A DNA stretch of 64,000 nucleotides from Pseudomonas parasichuanensis (GTDB taxonomy: Bacteria > Pseudomonadota > Gammaproteobacteria > Pseudomonadales > Pseudomonadaceae). Numbering within the stretch: the first letter of the stretch is position 1; each line of letters opens with the position of its first letter. Shown here piece by piece: positions 1 to 8,261 of the stretch. The notes under the pieces are model-generated. The model ran no database searches. It was not told the DNA's origin and saw only the letters and a list, made by a program, of their open reading frames with translations. A program made the translations under genes and the position numbers. The stretch is from NCBI RefSeq assembly GCF_021601385.1, contig NZ_BQHO01000029.1:1-64000 (forward strand). The letters run 5' to 3'.

Positions 1-62
1 GCCGGAGTCGAGGGGACCCCGGAGCGCAGCGCAGGGGCCGTATGATGGGAGCGAACGGCTTT

Positions 63-90
63 GGTTACTTTGGCCACGACCAAAGTAACC
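63..90. repeat. Inverted repeat, 11-bp arms, in a GC-rich non-coding edge
   Basis: The 11-base arms at 63-73 and 80-90 are exact reverse complements around a 6-base loop. The surrounding stretch (about 1-110) has the look of a dispersed Pseudomonas intergenic repeat, with an AAAGTAACC-type core followed by CGCCGTAAGGGCGG. I see no gene in 1-244. The element lies downstream of the minus-strand ATPase gene and could act as an RNA hairpin, but there is no T-run on that strand to make it a clear terminator. Confidence 0.5.
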
Positions 91-170
91 CGCCGTAAGG
101 GCGGAAAGGTGACTATAAGTCGCCATCGCCGCCGAATGCGCATGCATCTACCAAAACCAACACTCTGAAA

Positions 171-233
171 GCCGAAGCCGAAGCCGAAGCCGAAGCCGAA
201 GCCGAAGCCGAAGCCGAAGCCGAAGCCGAAGCC
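171..233. repeat. Hexanucleotide tandem repeat (GCCGAA)x10 plus GCC
   Basis: Ten perfect copies of GCCGAA are followed by a partial copy and then a degenerate unit (gccaag). The tract sits 12 bases beyond the stop codon of the minus-strand ABC ATPase gene. A six-base unit keeps reading frame, so slippage would change length without frameshift if it were coding, but no gene spans it in this window. Perfect arrays of this length are prone to copy-number change. Confidence 0.9.
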
Positions 234-244
234 AAGGCCCGCAA

Positions 245-1393
245 TCAATGCGCCCCAGCCCCCTTACTCAAATCACTCTCAGCCCACTCGGTATAAATAC
301 AGGCATCCGCCACCGCCCACCGCACCTTGACCTTATCCCCCGCCCGCATCGGCATCCCGGCCGCCGACAGCGCCTTGACCGTCATCTCCGTGCCCCCCTG
401 AGTCACCACATGGCAGGTCTGGCTCTCCCCAAGGAACAGCACTTCACCCACCGTGGCATCCACCTCGTTCCACCCCGCCGGCAGCGGCTCGCGCGCCGCC
501 TGCTCAACCGTCAAGGCCAAGGCCTTTTCCGGCCGCACCATGATCAGCGCATCCTGCTCGGCCGCCAGCCCCGGGGTCAGGCGAATGGCCAACTGCTGCC
601 CTTCGAAGCCACCAGCGCCATGGCTGCTGGCCTTGATCCGCAGGAAATTCGAATTACCCAGGAACGAGGCGACAAACGCGTTCGGCGGGTTCTGGTACAG
701 GTCATAGCCCGTGCCCAGCCCGACAATCTTGCCGTGGCTGAAGATCGCGATGCGCTGCGACAGGCGCATCGCCTCTTCCTGGTCATGGGTCACGTAGACG
801 ATGGTGATCCCCAGCCGACGATGCAGCTGACGCAGCTCGTCCTGCAGGTCTTCACGCAGTTTCTTGTCCAGCGCGCCGAGCGGTTCGTCCATCAGCAGGA
901 TGCGCGGCTCGTACACCAGTGCCCGGGCAATCGCCACCCGCTGCTGCTGCCCGCCGGACATCTGCGAGGGCTTGCGGTGGGCGAACTTCTCCAACTGCAC
1001 CAGCTTGAGCATGGCGTCCACGCGCTTGTTGGTCTCGGCCGCGCCGAGCTTGCGGATGGCCAGGGGGAAGGCGATGTTGTCGCGCACGTTCAGGTGCGGG
1101 AACAGCGAGTAGCGCTGGAACACCATGCCGATGTCACGCTTGTGCGGCGGCACGTTGACCAGCGACTGGCCGTCCACCAGGATCTCGCCGCTGCTGGGCG
1201 TTTCGAACCCGGCCAGCATCGACAGGGTGGTGGACTTGCCCGAGCCGCTGGAGCCGAGGAAGGTGAGGAACTCGCCGTCCTGGATCTCCAGGTCGAGGTT
1301 GTCCACGGCGGTGAAGTCGCCGTAGTGCTTGTTCAGGCCGCGCAGGCTGACCAGGGTCTTGTTCGGCGCGTCGTCTTTGATCACTGCACTCAT
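245..1393 (-). CDS. Polyamine-type ABC transporter, ATP-binding protein (PotA-like)
   Basis: This is a 382-residue ABC ATPase that would power import through the two permeases encoded upstream of it in the same operon. It shows a Walker A (GSSGSGKST), signature ([15 protein letters not shown]) and Walker B followed by the D-loop (LLMDEPLGALD). The roughly 130-residue C-terminal extension fits the TOBE regulatory domain of the PotA/CUT1 type. An upstream in-frame start at 1453 would add 20 residues; I prefer the ATG at 1393 because the protein then begins just before the ABC core and leaves a short gap after the permease gene. Family assignment is strong. The exact substrate (spermidine, putrescine or another small cation) cannot be read from the sequence. 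Confidence 0.9.
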   Translation of the reverse strand: MSAVIKDDAPNKTLVSLRGLNKHYGDFTAVDNLDLEIQDGEFLTFLGSSGSGKSTTLSMLAGFETPSSGEILVDGQSLVNVPPHKRDIGMVFQRYSLFPHLNVRDNIAFPLAIRKLGAAETNKRVDAMLKLVQLEKFAHRKPSQMSGGQQQRVAIARALVYEPRILLMDEPLGALDKKLREDLQDELRQLHRRLGITIVYVTHDQEEAMRLSQRIAIFSHGKIVGLGTGYDLYQNPPNAFVASFLGNSNFLRIKASSHGAGGFEGQQLAIRLTPGLAAEQDALIMVRPEKALALTVEQAAREPLPAGWNEVDATVGEVLFLGESQTCHVVTQGGTEMTVKALSAAGMPMRAGDKVKVRWAVADACIYTEWAESDLSKGAGAH

Positions 1394-1412
1394 TGTTGTT
1401 TTCTCCGGGCGC

Positions 1413-2222
1413 TCAAGCGTTGTTTTCGGTGCGCCGGCGCAAGGCGGCGGCAATGACCATGACCAGCAGCGACAGGCCGATCAGCAGCGTCGAGGCGACG
1501 GCGATCACCGGGCTTAGGTCCTGGCGCAGGGTGGTCCACATTTTTACCGGCAGGGTCTGCAGGTCGGGGCTGGCCATCATCACGCTCAGCACCACCTCGT
1601 CCCACGACACCAGGAAGGCGAACAGGCCGCCGGCGATCATCCCCGGGCGGATCGCCGGGAAGGTCACCTTGACGATCGCCTGCAGGCGCGAGGCGCCGCA
1701 GATCACCGCGGCATCCTCGATCGACTGGTCGAACAGCTTCAGCGAGTTGATGATCGAGATGATGGTGAAGGGCAGGGCGACGATCACGTGGCTGACCACG
1801 AAGGCGAACAGCGTGCCGGTGTAGCCCAGCTTGAGAAACAGCGCGTACACCGCCACGGCGATGATCACCAGCGGCACGATCATCGGCATGGTGAACAGGC
1901 CGTACAGCAGTTCGCGGCCCGGGAAGCGGCCGCGCACCAGGGCGAACGCGGTGGGCAGGCCCAGGGCCACGGCGGCGAAGGTGGTCAGCACGGCGACCTT
2001 GAGGCTGGCCAGCGCGGCGTCCATCCACTCGGGGTTGGAGAAGAACTGCACGTACCATTTCACGGTCCAGCCCGGTGGCGGGAACACCAGCCACTGGGAC
2101 GAGCCGAACGACAGCAGGATGATGAACACCACCGGCAGCAGCAGGAACGCGGCAATGACCCCGGTGGTCAGGTACAGGCCCGTGCGCAACGGGCGGCTCA
2201 TGGCGTTGGGTGACAGCAGCAT
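1413..2222 (-). CDS. Polyamine-type ABC transporter permease (PotC-like)
   Basis: This 269-residue inner-membrane permease has about six hydrophobic segments. Around residues 160-190 it carries the EAA-type coupling loop (AVICGASRLQAIVKVTFP) that contacts the ATPase. It is the last membrane component before the ATPase gene, 19 bases away, and starts 6 bases after the other permease ends. A second in-frame ATG (MSRPLRTG) lies seven codons downstream and could be the true start. The gene belongs with the PotC half of binding-protein-dependent transporters; substrate unknown. Confidence 0.88.
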   Translation of the reverse strand: MLLSPNAMSRPLRTGLYLTTGVIAAFLLLPVVFIILLSFGSSQWLVFPPPGWTVKWYVQFFSNPEWMDAALASLKVAVLTTFAAVALGLPTAFALVRGRFPGRELLYGLFTMPMIVPLVIIAVAVYALFLKLGYTGTLFAFVVSHVIVALPFTIISIINSLKLFDQSIEDAAVICGASRLQAIVKVTFPAIRPGMIAGGLFAFLVSWDEVVLSVMMASPDLQTLPVKMWTTLRQDLSPVIAVASTLLIGLSLLVMVIAAALRRRTENNA

Positions 2223-2228
2223 GGCGGA

Positions 2229-3146
2229 TTACCTCGCGTTACCGACCGGGGATTCCGGCTGCAGTTTCAGGTACAGGTAGAAGAGCACCAGAGTGATCAC
2301 CACCAACAGCGCGGCAGCGGCACTGGCCAGGCCCCAGTTCAGGAACGACTGCACCTGCTGGATGATGAACTCGGGCAGCATCATGTTCTGCGCACCGCCC
2401 AGCAGGGCCGGCGTCACGTAGTACCCCAGCGACATGACGAACACCATCAGTGCGCCGGAGAACAGCCCCGAGCGGCACAGCGGCAGGAACACCTTCCAGA
2501 AGTTGGTCCAGGGGCTGGCGCCGCAGATGGAGCCGGCCTGCAGCACCATCGGGTCGATGGCGTGCATGGTCGCCTGCAGCGGCAGCACGATGAACGGGAT
2601 CATGATGTAGCTCATGCCGATCACCACGCCGGTGAGGTTGTGCACCATCTCCAGCGGCGCATCGATGATGCCCAGCGCCATCAGCAGCTTGTTGATCACC
2701 CCCGAGCTCTGCAGCAGCACCAGCCAGGAGTAGGTGCGCGCCAGCAGGCTGGTCCACATCGACAGCAGCACGATGTTCAGCAGCCAACGGCCCCAGCCCT
2801 TGGGCACCAGGGTGATCGCCCAGGCCAGCGGGAAGCCCAGCAGCACGCTGATCAGGGTCACCAGGCCAGCCACCGAGAAGGTGTTGAACAGCACCCGGGC
2901 GTAGGCCGAGTTGGCGAACAGTTGCTCGTAGTTGCCCAGCCCCGGCACCGGCTCCAGTACGCCGCGCAGCAACAGGCCGATCAGCGGGGCGAAGAAGAAC
3001 AGGCCAAGAAAGAGCAGGGCCGGCAACAGGTTGCGGCTGCCGCGCCAGCGTTGGCTGAGGGGTGGGCGGCGGTCGTCCGCCCGTGGCGCGCCGGTGCCGC
3101 TGGGGGCACCTTGCGCGTTGTGCAGGGCATTGATGGCGACTTTCAT
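2229..3146 (-). CDS. Polyamine-type ABC transporter permease (PotB-like)
   Basis: This 305-residue inner-membrane permease has a charged N-terminal tail, then hydrophobic segments starting near residue 45, and an EAA-type loop (AGSICGASPWTNFWKVFLP) near residue 210. The ATG at 3146 overlaps the stop codon of the binding-protein gene as ATGA, so I chose it over an in-frame ATG at 3158. It would pair with the PotC-like permease to form the channel of the importer. Confidence 0.88.
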   Translation of the reverse strand: MKVAINALHNAQGAPSGTGAPRADDRRPPLSQRWRGSRNLLPALLFLGLFFFAPLIGLLLRGVLEPVPGLGNYEQLFANSAYARVLFNTFSVAGLVTLISVLLGFPLAWAITLVPKGWGRWLLNIVLLSMWTSLLARTYSWLVLLQSSGVINKLLMALGIIDAPLEMVHNLTGVVIGMSYIMIPFIVLPLQATMHAIDPMVLQAGSICGASPWTNFWKVFLPLCRSGLFSGALMVFVMSLGYYVTPALLGGAQNMMLPEFIIQQVQSFLNWGLASAAAALLVVITLVLFYLYLKLQPESPVGNAR

Positions 3147-4168
3147 TTGACCAGCCACTCATTCCAGCGGGCGGCGATGGCCTGGCCGTTCTTGGCCCAG
3201 TAGGCGAAGTCCAGGGTGACCTGGTCCTGGGCGTAGGCGGTTGGCAGGTTCTTGGCGAGGTCCTTGTCGAGCTTGGCAACGCTGTCGACGTTCACCGGCG
3301 CATAGGCGGTCTTGTTGGCGAACTCGGCCTGGCCTTCGGCGCTGCTGGCGTTGGCCAGGAACTTCATGGCCGCGTCCTTGTTCTTGGCGCCTTTGGGGAT
3401 GACCAGGAAATCGGCCATGACCAGGTTCTGTTTCCAGCTCACGCCGACTGGCGCGCCGTCCTGCTGCAGGGCATACACGCGGCCGTTCCAGAACTGCCCA
3501 AGCGAGGCTTCACCCGAGGCCAGCAGCTGCTGCGACTGGGCGCCGCCGCCCCACCAGACGATGTCTTTCTTGATGGTGTCGAGTTTCTTGAAGGCGCGGT
3601 CCAGGTCCAGCGGGTAGAGCTTGTCGGGTGCTACGCCGTCGGCCAGCAGGGCCAGTTCGAGCACGCCGGGGCTGGGCCATTTGTACAGGGCGCGTTTGCC
3701 GGGGTAGGTCTTGGTGTCGAACAGCGCCGACCAGTCCACGGGCTTGTTGGCGCCGAGCTTGCCTTCGTTGTAGCCGAGTACGAAGGAGAAGAAGAACGAG
3801 CCGACGCCATGGTCGGAGACAAAGCGCGGGTCGATCTTGTCGCGCTTGATCTGGTTGAAATCGAGGGGTTCGAGCAGGCCTTCGCTGGCGGCGCGCAGGG
3901 CAAAGTCGGCTTCGACGTCGACCACGTCCCACTGCACGTTGCCGCTCTCGACCATGGCCTTGAGCTTGCCATAGTCGGTGGGGCCGTCCTGCACGACCTT
4001 GATGTTGGTGGCTTTGCTGAAGGGCACAGCCCACGCTTCTTTCTGCGCGTCCTGAGTGGTGCCGCCCCAACTGACGAAGTTCAGGCTGTCGGCCGCCTGG
4101 GTGGCCTGGCAGGCCAGGGTCAGCAGGCTGGCGGACAGCACTGCGGTTACTCGTTTGCTCAACAGCAT
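3143..4168 (-). CDS. Polyamine-type ABC transporter periplasmic substrate-binding protein
   Basis: This 341-residue periplasmic protein begins with a signal peptide (MLLSKRV, hydrophobic core, then a likely cut after ATQA). The mature part is of the PotD/PotF type: it opens with LNFVSWGG and has an aromatic-rich core (WWGGGAQ near residue 204). It is the first gene of the four-gene importer operon and precedes the permeases, as is usual for this class. The roughly 150-base upstream region contains a plausible sigma-70 promoter overlapping a TGGTAT-type operator. The ligand cannot be assigned; polyamine is the family default. Confidence 0.87.
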   Translation of the reverse strand: MLLSKRVTAVLSASLLTLACQATQAADSLNFVSWGGTTQDAQKEAWAVPFSKATNIKVVQDGPTDYGKLKAMVESGNVQWDVVDVEADFALRAASEGLLEPLDFNQIKRDKIDPRFVSDHGVGSFFFSFVLGYNEGKLGANKPVDWSALFDTKTYPGKRALYKWPSPGVLELALLADGVAPDKLYPLDLDRAFKKLDTIKKDIVWWGGGAQSQQLLASGEASLGQFWNGRVYALQQDGAPVGVSWKQNLVMADFLVIPKGAKNKDAAMKFLANASSAEGQAEFANKTAYAPVNVDSVAKLDKDLAKNLPTAYAQDQVTLDFAYWAKNGQAIAARWNEWLVK

Positions 4169-4318
4169 GGTTACGCCCTCGTTGCTTTTGTTATTCGAGG
4201 CGGGGCTGGTGGTGCGCCCGCCAATAGTGTTCGGGGAGCTGCTTTCACTGTGTGTCGCGTGGCCGTCTTGTGATTGTAGGTTCGGCCTAAAAATTCAAGG
4301 TCTACGGGATATCATATT

Positions 4319-4330
4319 ATGGTATTCCAA
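4319..4330. promoter_or_regulatory. Candidate GntR-type operator in the importer promoter
   Basis: ATGGTATTCCAA at this position differs at only two bases from the perfect palindrome ATGGTATACCAT at 5684-5695. It lies almost entirely between the predicted -35 and -10 boxes of the importer operon, overlapping the -10 by one base, a typical place for a repressor site. TGGTATACCA-type palindromes are commonly bound by GntR-family regulators. The regulator is not encoded in the window. Confidence 0.5.
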
Positions 4331-4390
4331 ACTTTTGGCAAGAGGGATGGGCGACCGGCCATCACTCTGTTGCCCGCAAAAACGACACTG

Positions 4391-4515
4391 CCCCCTGTAG
4401 GAGCGGCCTTGTGCCGCGAAAGGGCCGCAAAGCGGCCCCGGCAATCTTGAGGTGTACTCAGGATCCGGGGGCGCTGCGCACCCGTTTCGCGGCACAAGGC
4501 CGCTCCTACAGGGGG
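4391..4515. repeat. REPIN (two inverted REP elements)
   Basis: Two 31-base arms, 4391-4421 and 4485-4515, are perfect reverse complements and each contains the Pseudomonas REP core (GTAGGAGCGGCCTTG). Short internal hairpins (GGGCCGC/GCGGCCC) lie between them. It sits just 3' of the minus-strand RibB-like gene, the usual intergenic position for REP doublets. The same family recurs near 34432 and 56254. Confidence 0.92.
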
Positions 4516-4533
4516 CCGTGTCGCTTTGCCGTA

Positions 4534-5652
4534 TCAGACCATCCCAGGCTCGAACGGAATGCTCTGCACCACCTCCAGCTCATACCCGGCAAGGCCTGCA
4601 TACTTGAGCGGCGGCCCCAGGTGGCGCAGCTTGCCTACGCCCAGATCCTGCAGGATTTGGGCGCCAGTACCGACCTCCGAATACACCTTCGACTGCCCGC
4701 GCTGGTACGGGCGCAGCGGCTGGGTCAGCTGTGGCACGCGTTCCAGCAGTGCCTGGGAAGACTCATGATTGGCGAGGATCACCACCACCCCGGCCCCCTC
4801 CGCGGCCACCTTCTGCAGCGCCGCCCACAAGGTCCAGTTGGCGGGCCCGGCGTATTCGGCGCCGACCAGGTCGCGCAGCGGGTCGATCACATGCACGCGC
4901 ACCAGGGTCGGCTGTTCGCGGCGGATGTCGCCCATGACCATGGCCATGTGCACACCGCCCTCGATGCGGTCTTCATAGGTGACCAGGCGGAAAGTGCCAT
5001 GCACGGTGGGCAGTTCGCGCTCGCCGATGCGCTTGATGGTCTGCTCGGTGCTCAGGCGGTAGTGGATCAGGTCGGCGATGGTGCCGATCTTGATCCCGTG
5101 ACGGGCGGCGAACACTTCCAGGTCCGGGCGGCGGGCCATGGTGCCGTCGTCATTGAGCACTTCGACGATCACCGAGGCCGGGGTGAAACCGGCCAGGCGT
5201 GCCAGGTCGCAGCCGGCTTCGGTATGGCCGGCGCGGGTCAGCACACCGCCTTCGCGAGCGCGCAGGGGGAAGATGTGGCCGGGTTGCACCAGGTCTTCAG
5301 CGCGCGCATCGGGGGCCATGGCGGAGGCCACGGTACGGGCCCGGTCGGCGGCGGAGATGCCGGTGGTGACGCCCGTGGCGGCCTCGATCGACACGGTGAA
5401 GGCGGTGCTGAATACGCTGCCGTTGGCCGGCACCATCTGTTCGAGGCCCAGGCGCTGGCAGTGTTCGTCGGTGAGGGTCAGGCAGATCAGGCCACGCGCC
5501 TCGCGGGCCATGAAGTTGATGGCCTGGGCGTCGCAACGCTCGGCGGCGATCAGCAGGTCGCCTTCGTTTTCGCGGTCTTCGTCATCCACCAGCAGGACCA
5601 TCTTGCCCTGCCGGTAGTCCTCGAGGAGTTCTTCGATGCGGTTGAATGCCAT
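4534..5652 (-). CDS. ribB: 3,4-dihydroxy-2-butanone-4-phosphate synthase with degenerate GTP cyclohydrolase II domain (RibBX-like)
   Basis: The 372-residue protein makes the four-carbon riboflavin precursor from ribulose 5-phosphate. The N-terminal domain (about 1-205) keeps the acidic active-site loop ([11 protein letters not shown], residues 23-33), the [10 protein letters not shown] segment and the [10 protein letters not shown] segment. The C-terminal domain (about 206-372) has the length of GTP cyclohydrolase II, but the zinc-binding cysteine cluster is absent: the expected place reads [16 protein letters not shown] with no Cys. It is therefore probably monofunctional. It is divergent from the DUF1330 gene and shares a perfect palindromic operator with it. 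Regulation by a specific factor suggests a conditional paralogue beside a housekeeping rib gene elsewhere. Confidence 0.9.
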   Translation of the reverse strand: MAFNRIEELLEDYRQGKMVLLVDDEDRENEGDLLIAAERCDAQAINFMAREARGLICLTLTDEHCQRLGLEQMVPANGSVFSTAFTVSIEAATGVTTGISAADRARTVASAMAPDARAEDLVQPGHIFPLRAREGGVLTRAGHTEAGCDLARLAGFTPASVIVEVLNDDGTMARRPDLEVFAARHGIKIGTIADLIHYRLSTEQTIKRIGERELPTVHGTFRLVTYEDRIEGGVHMAMVMGDIRREQPTLVRVHVIDPLRDLVGAEYAGPANWTLWAALQKVAAEGAGVVVILANHESSQALLERVPQLTQPLRPYQRGQSKVYSEVGTGAQILQDLGVGKLRHLGPPLKYAGLAGYELEVVQSIPFEPGMV

Positions 5653-5683
5653 GCTGCACGCTCACGGTGGTCGGGTGATTTTT

Positions 5684-5695
5684 ATGGTATACCAT
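5684..5695. promoter_or_regulatory. Perfect palindrome ATGGTATACCAT, candidate GntR-type operator
   Basis: The palindrome lies 31 bases before the ribB-like start and 35 bases before the divergent DUF1330 start, so one bound dimer could control both. It matches the TGGTATACCA form common for GntR-family sites. A near copy occurs in the importer promoter at 4319-4330. Confidence 0.6.
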
Positions 5696-5730
5696 CATAC
5701 ACAAATATCCCTGAAGCAGGAGTACGACGG

Positions 5731-6024
5731 ATGAAGGCCTACTGGATCGCCCATGTGGACGTCACCGACCCGCAGCAGTACCAGCAGTACACCCAGCGCG
5801 CCCCGGCGGCGTTCGTTGCCTTCGGTGGGCGCTTTCTCGCCCGCGGCGGGCGCAGCGAGGCGATGGAAGGGCGGCCTACCCCTCAGCGTAGCGTGGTGAT
5901 CGAGTTCGATTCGTATGAGCAGGCGCTGGCGTGCTATCGCTCGGACTTGTATCAGGAGGCCTGTCGCCATCGCCAGGGGGTGGCGATGGCCGAGGTGATC
6001 ATCGTCGAGGGCATCCCGGGGTGA
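5731..6024 (+). CDS. DUF1330 family protein
   Basis: This 97-residue protein matches the small dimeric alpha/beta-barrel-like DUF1330 family: it begins KAYWIAHVDVTDP, has a central FGGRFLARGG turn and a VVIEFDSYEQA strand-helix. The family has no established reaction. The start is the ATG at 5731; longer in-frame readings run back through the RibB gene and are spurious. Placement opposite the RibB-like gene across a shared operator suggests that the two and the importer act in one response. Confidence 0.85.
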   Translation: MKAYWIAHVDVTDPQQYQQYTQRAPAAFVAFGGRFLARGGRSEAMEGRPTPQRSVVIEFDSYEQALACYRSDLYQEACRHRQGVAMAEVIIVEGIPG

Positions 6025-6112
6025 GCCCACCCGTTTGGATAGTTGAAATTACAAGTTATTGCCGTTTGTCAATGTCAAAATAATTCCTTGTAATGATTTT
6101 ATGGCTTGAAAC

Positions 6113-6128
6113 TGTGATCTAGTTCACA
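6113..6128. promoter_or_regulatory. CRP/Vfr-type site upstream of the biosynthetic operon
   Basis: TGTGATCTAGTTCACA matches the CRP/Vfr consensus TGTGA-N6-TCACA at all ten conserved positions. It lies in an AT-rich stretch (about 6040-6160) unlike the surrounding DNA, about 140 bases before the first start codon. Pseudomonas Vfr and P. putida Crp recognise this form. Activation and the transcription start are inferred. Confidence 0.6.
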
Positions 6129-6167
6129 AAATCCAGAGTGAAATGGTAACGGCATATTGCCAGTAGG

Positions 6168-6180
6168 ATTGTCGGACAAT
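6168..6180. promoter_or_regulatory. Palindrome ATTGTCGGACAAT, candidate GntR/FadR-type operator
   Basis: The sequence fits the TTGTC-N-GACAA palindromes typical of FadR-type GntR regulators. It lies 40 bases downstream of the CRP/Vfr-type site and 90 bases before the first gene of the biosynthetic operon, suitable for repression. Fifteen bases around it (6165-6179) recur in opposite orientation at 36773-36787. Confidence 0.45.
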
Positions 6181-6270
6181 ATCGTCGCCGCACATTTTCT
6201 GCCGGGTGGATTGCCCGGCAGCCAGGACGAACAGACGCGACAGCGTCTTGCCCAGTGCAAAGGAGTTGCC

Positions 6271-7926
6271 ATGGCGCTGCCACTACTGCCCGACCTCGTG
6301 ATGGCTCGGCAACATGCCAGTGTGACGTTCTATACCGCCGAAGGGCCGGTGCGCCTCGAGCAGCCCCAACTGCTCGAGCAACTGGCCGCGGTGCGCCAGC
6401 GACTGCGTGGCTGCGCGCCAGGCTCGGTGGTGGCGATCGCGGCGCCGACCTCGGCCAGGGTCTTCATCGCTATTCTGGCTGCCTGGGCCGAAGGGCTTGC
6501 GGTGAGTCTGCTGCCGCACGAGTTGGGCAGCGGCTCGGGGCGCCTCGACGCCCGGCGTTTCAATGCCATGCTCGAGGTTCTGGATGCCGGGCTGGTGCTG
6601 GTGGAGGCAGACCTGCTTGAGCATGTGGCGGCCCAATGGCGCGAGCGCACCCGGCTCATCGACTCGCTGGTGCTGACCCCGCAGCCCGAGCCCCCGCAGC
6701 CCAGCCGCGCCCATGCCCAGGGCCTTGCGCTGGTGCAGTTCACCTCCGGCAGCACCGGCCAGCCCAAAGGGGTATGCCTGACCCACCAGATGATCAGCCA
6801 GAACTGCGCGGCAATCGCCGAGCGCGTGGCGATCAGCGCCGCAGACTGCGTGGTCAGCTGGTTGCCGCTGCACCACGACATGGGGTTGTCGGCACTGACC
6901 ATGGCCTGGTGGCGTGGCCCGGAACTGGTGTTGATGCCCAGCCGCATGTTCGCTCGCAACCCGATGTCCTGGTTGCAGGTGCTGTCCCGGCACCGTGGCA
7001 GCCTGTCGCCTGCACCGACGTCTGCCTATGCGCTGCTCAGCCGTTTTGCATCGCGCGTTGGCCACGGCCAACTGGACCTCTCCAGCTGGCGCTATGCCTG
7101 GGTCGGCGCGGAACCGGTGTTTCACACCCACATTCGTGCGTTCGAACAGGCCTATGCCGCCCATGGCCTGGCCCGGCATGTGGTTCAGCCCGCGTATGGC
7201 ATGGCCGAGGCGGTGGTCGCGGTGACGCTGAACCCGCCCGGGCGACCGTTGCCGGTGTGCTGGCTAGACCCCGCGCGCCTGAACCGTGGCGAAGTTCACC
7301 CCTTGCCGGCCGACGATGCGCAGGCGGTACCGCTGCTGGGTAACGGCTGGCCGCTGGCCGGGGTGCAACTGCAGGTCTGTGATGAGCAGGGGCATGGCTT
7401 GCCAGACGGGCGCCTGGGGCAGATCCGCCTGCGTGGCGAGGCGGTGATGCGCCGCTACCTGGGGCGCGAGCCTGTGCGGCCGACGCCTGAGGACTGGTAT
7501 GCAACCGGCGATATCGGCTTTGTCCACGATGGCCAGTTGTACATCACCGGGCGCAGCAAGGACTTGATCACCCGGGCCGGCGTCAACGTCAGCCCGCAGG
7601 CCGTCGAATGGGCAGTAGAGCAGGCCCTGGAGCTACCGCCCGGTTCGGTGGCGGCATTTTCCTGCCTGGATGCGCGCCAGGCCTGCGAGCGCGTAGTGGT
7701 GGCCATTGCCGGCAAGCCTGTCGAGCCCGATGCCCAGCCTGCCTTGCTGGCACAGGTGTCGCGGGCTGCAGTGGCCGCAGCGGGGGTGCAGGTCGACAAC
7801 CTGGTTCTGATCCGCCGGGCCGACATGCCGCGCACCACCAGCGGCAAGATCCAGCGCGCCTTGTTGCGCGAGGCCTACTTGCAACAGCAGCTTGACCCGC
7901 TGCCGGCCCTTGCCGACCCGGCCTGA
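6271..7926 (+). CDS. Fatty acyl-AMP ligase (FAAL-type), first gene of the biosynthetic operon
   Basis: This 551-residue adenylate-forming enzyme would activate a fatty acid as acyl-AMP and load it on a carrier protein. It has the phosphate loop (FTSGSTGQPKG, about 157-167), the LPLHHDMGL segment typical of fatty acyl-AMP ligases, YATGDIGF, the GRSKDLI hinge region and the C-terminal catalytic lysine in TTSGKIQ (about K526). I chose the ATG at 6271 because AAGGAG lies just upstream; an in-frame ATG at 6157 gives an N-terminus unlike the family. The next gene is a carrier protein, which supports ACP loading rather than CoA ligation. Chain length is not readable. Confidence 0.88.
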   Translation: MALPLLPDLVMARQHASVTFYTAEGPVRLEQPQLLEQLAAVRQRLRGCAPGSVVAIAAPTSARVFIAILAAWAEGLAVSLLPHELGSGSGRLDARRFNAMLEVLDAGLVLVEADLLEHVAAQWRERTRLIDSLVLTPQPEPPQPSRAHAQGLALVQFTSGSTGQPKGVCLTHQMISQNCAAIAERVAISAADCVVSWLPLHHDMGLSALTMAWWRGPELVLMPSRMFARNPMSWLQVLSRHRGSLSPAPTSAYALLSRFASRVGHGQLDLSSWRYAWVGAEPVFHTHIRAFEQAYAAHGLARHVVQPAYGMAEAVVAVTLNPPGRPLPVCWLDPARLNRGEVHPLPADDAQAVPLLGNGWPLAGVQLQVCDEQGHGLPDGRLGQIRLRGEAVMRRYLGREPVRPTPEDWYATGDIGFVHDGQLYITGRSKDLITRAGVNVSPQAVEWAVEQALELPPGSVAAFSCLDARQACERVVVAIAGKPVEPDAQPALLAQVSRAAVAAAGVQVDNLVLIRRADMPRTTSGKIQRALLREAYLQQQLDPLPALADPA

Positions 7927-7981
7927 GCCAAACGCTTCACCCTCTCTTCAATCCCTTATTGCGAACCCGCAAGGAGCGACC

Positions 7982-8248
7982 GTGTTCGAGTTCATCTGCA
8001 CCACCATTCGTGAAATGTCCGGCCAGGGGCTGTTGCCGGCTCATTTGCAGCATGTGCCGCTGCGCCCACAGGATTGCCTGGTGGATCTGGGCCTGGACTC
8101 GCTCGGCCAGCTCACCTTGCTGTCGGAGCTGCAGGCCAGGCTTGATGTGGCCGAGCAGCGTGACGGGGTCGACGGCTTCACGCCGTTGGCCGAACTGGGC
8201 CACTGGCTGGCCACGGCCAGCGGGTCGCCCGCCGCCGTGGCGTCCTGA
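7982..8248 (+). CDS. Acyl carrier protein (first carrier)
   Basis: This is an 88-residue carrier protein with the phosphopantetheine attachment motif LGLDSL (Ser40). It starts with GTG at 7982, preceded by AAGGAG at 7971-7976; no ATG fits. The start lies 55 bases after the ligase stop and the gene ends 13 bases before the next gene. It is the likely acceptor of the acyl chain from the neighbouring ligase and carrier for desaturation and reductive release. Its helix II (DSLGQLTLLSEL) differs clearly from that of the second carrier at 18335. Confidence 0.88.
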   Translation: MFEFICTTIREMSGQGLLPAHLQHVPLRPQDCLVDLGLDSLGQLTLLSELQARLDVAEQRDGVDGFTPLAELGHWLATASGSPAAVAS

Positions 8249-8261
8249 GAGGAGGCCCGCC

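Larger units (their letters stand above)
4169..4533. other. Intergenic region: importer promoter and REPIN
   Basis: This gene-free stretch separates two minus-strand transcription units. Its left part (4169-4345) holds the importer promoter: on the minus strand a TTGCCA box (4336-4341) and a TAATAT box (4314-4319) are 16 bases apart. Its right part holds a REP doublet (4391-4515) just downstream of the RibB-like gene. I see no small gene in it. Confidence 0.6.

Noticed and set aside
171-233. CRISPR array
   Set aside because: The units are contiguous six-base copies with no spacers.
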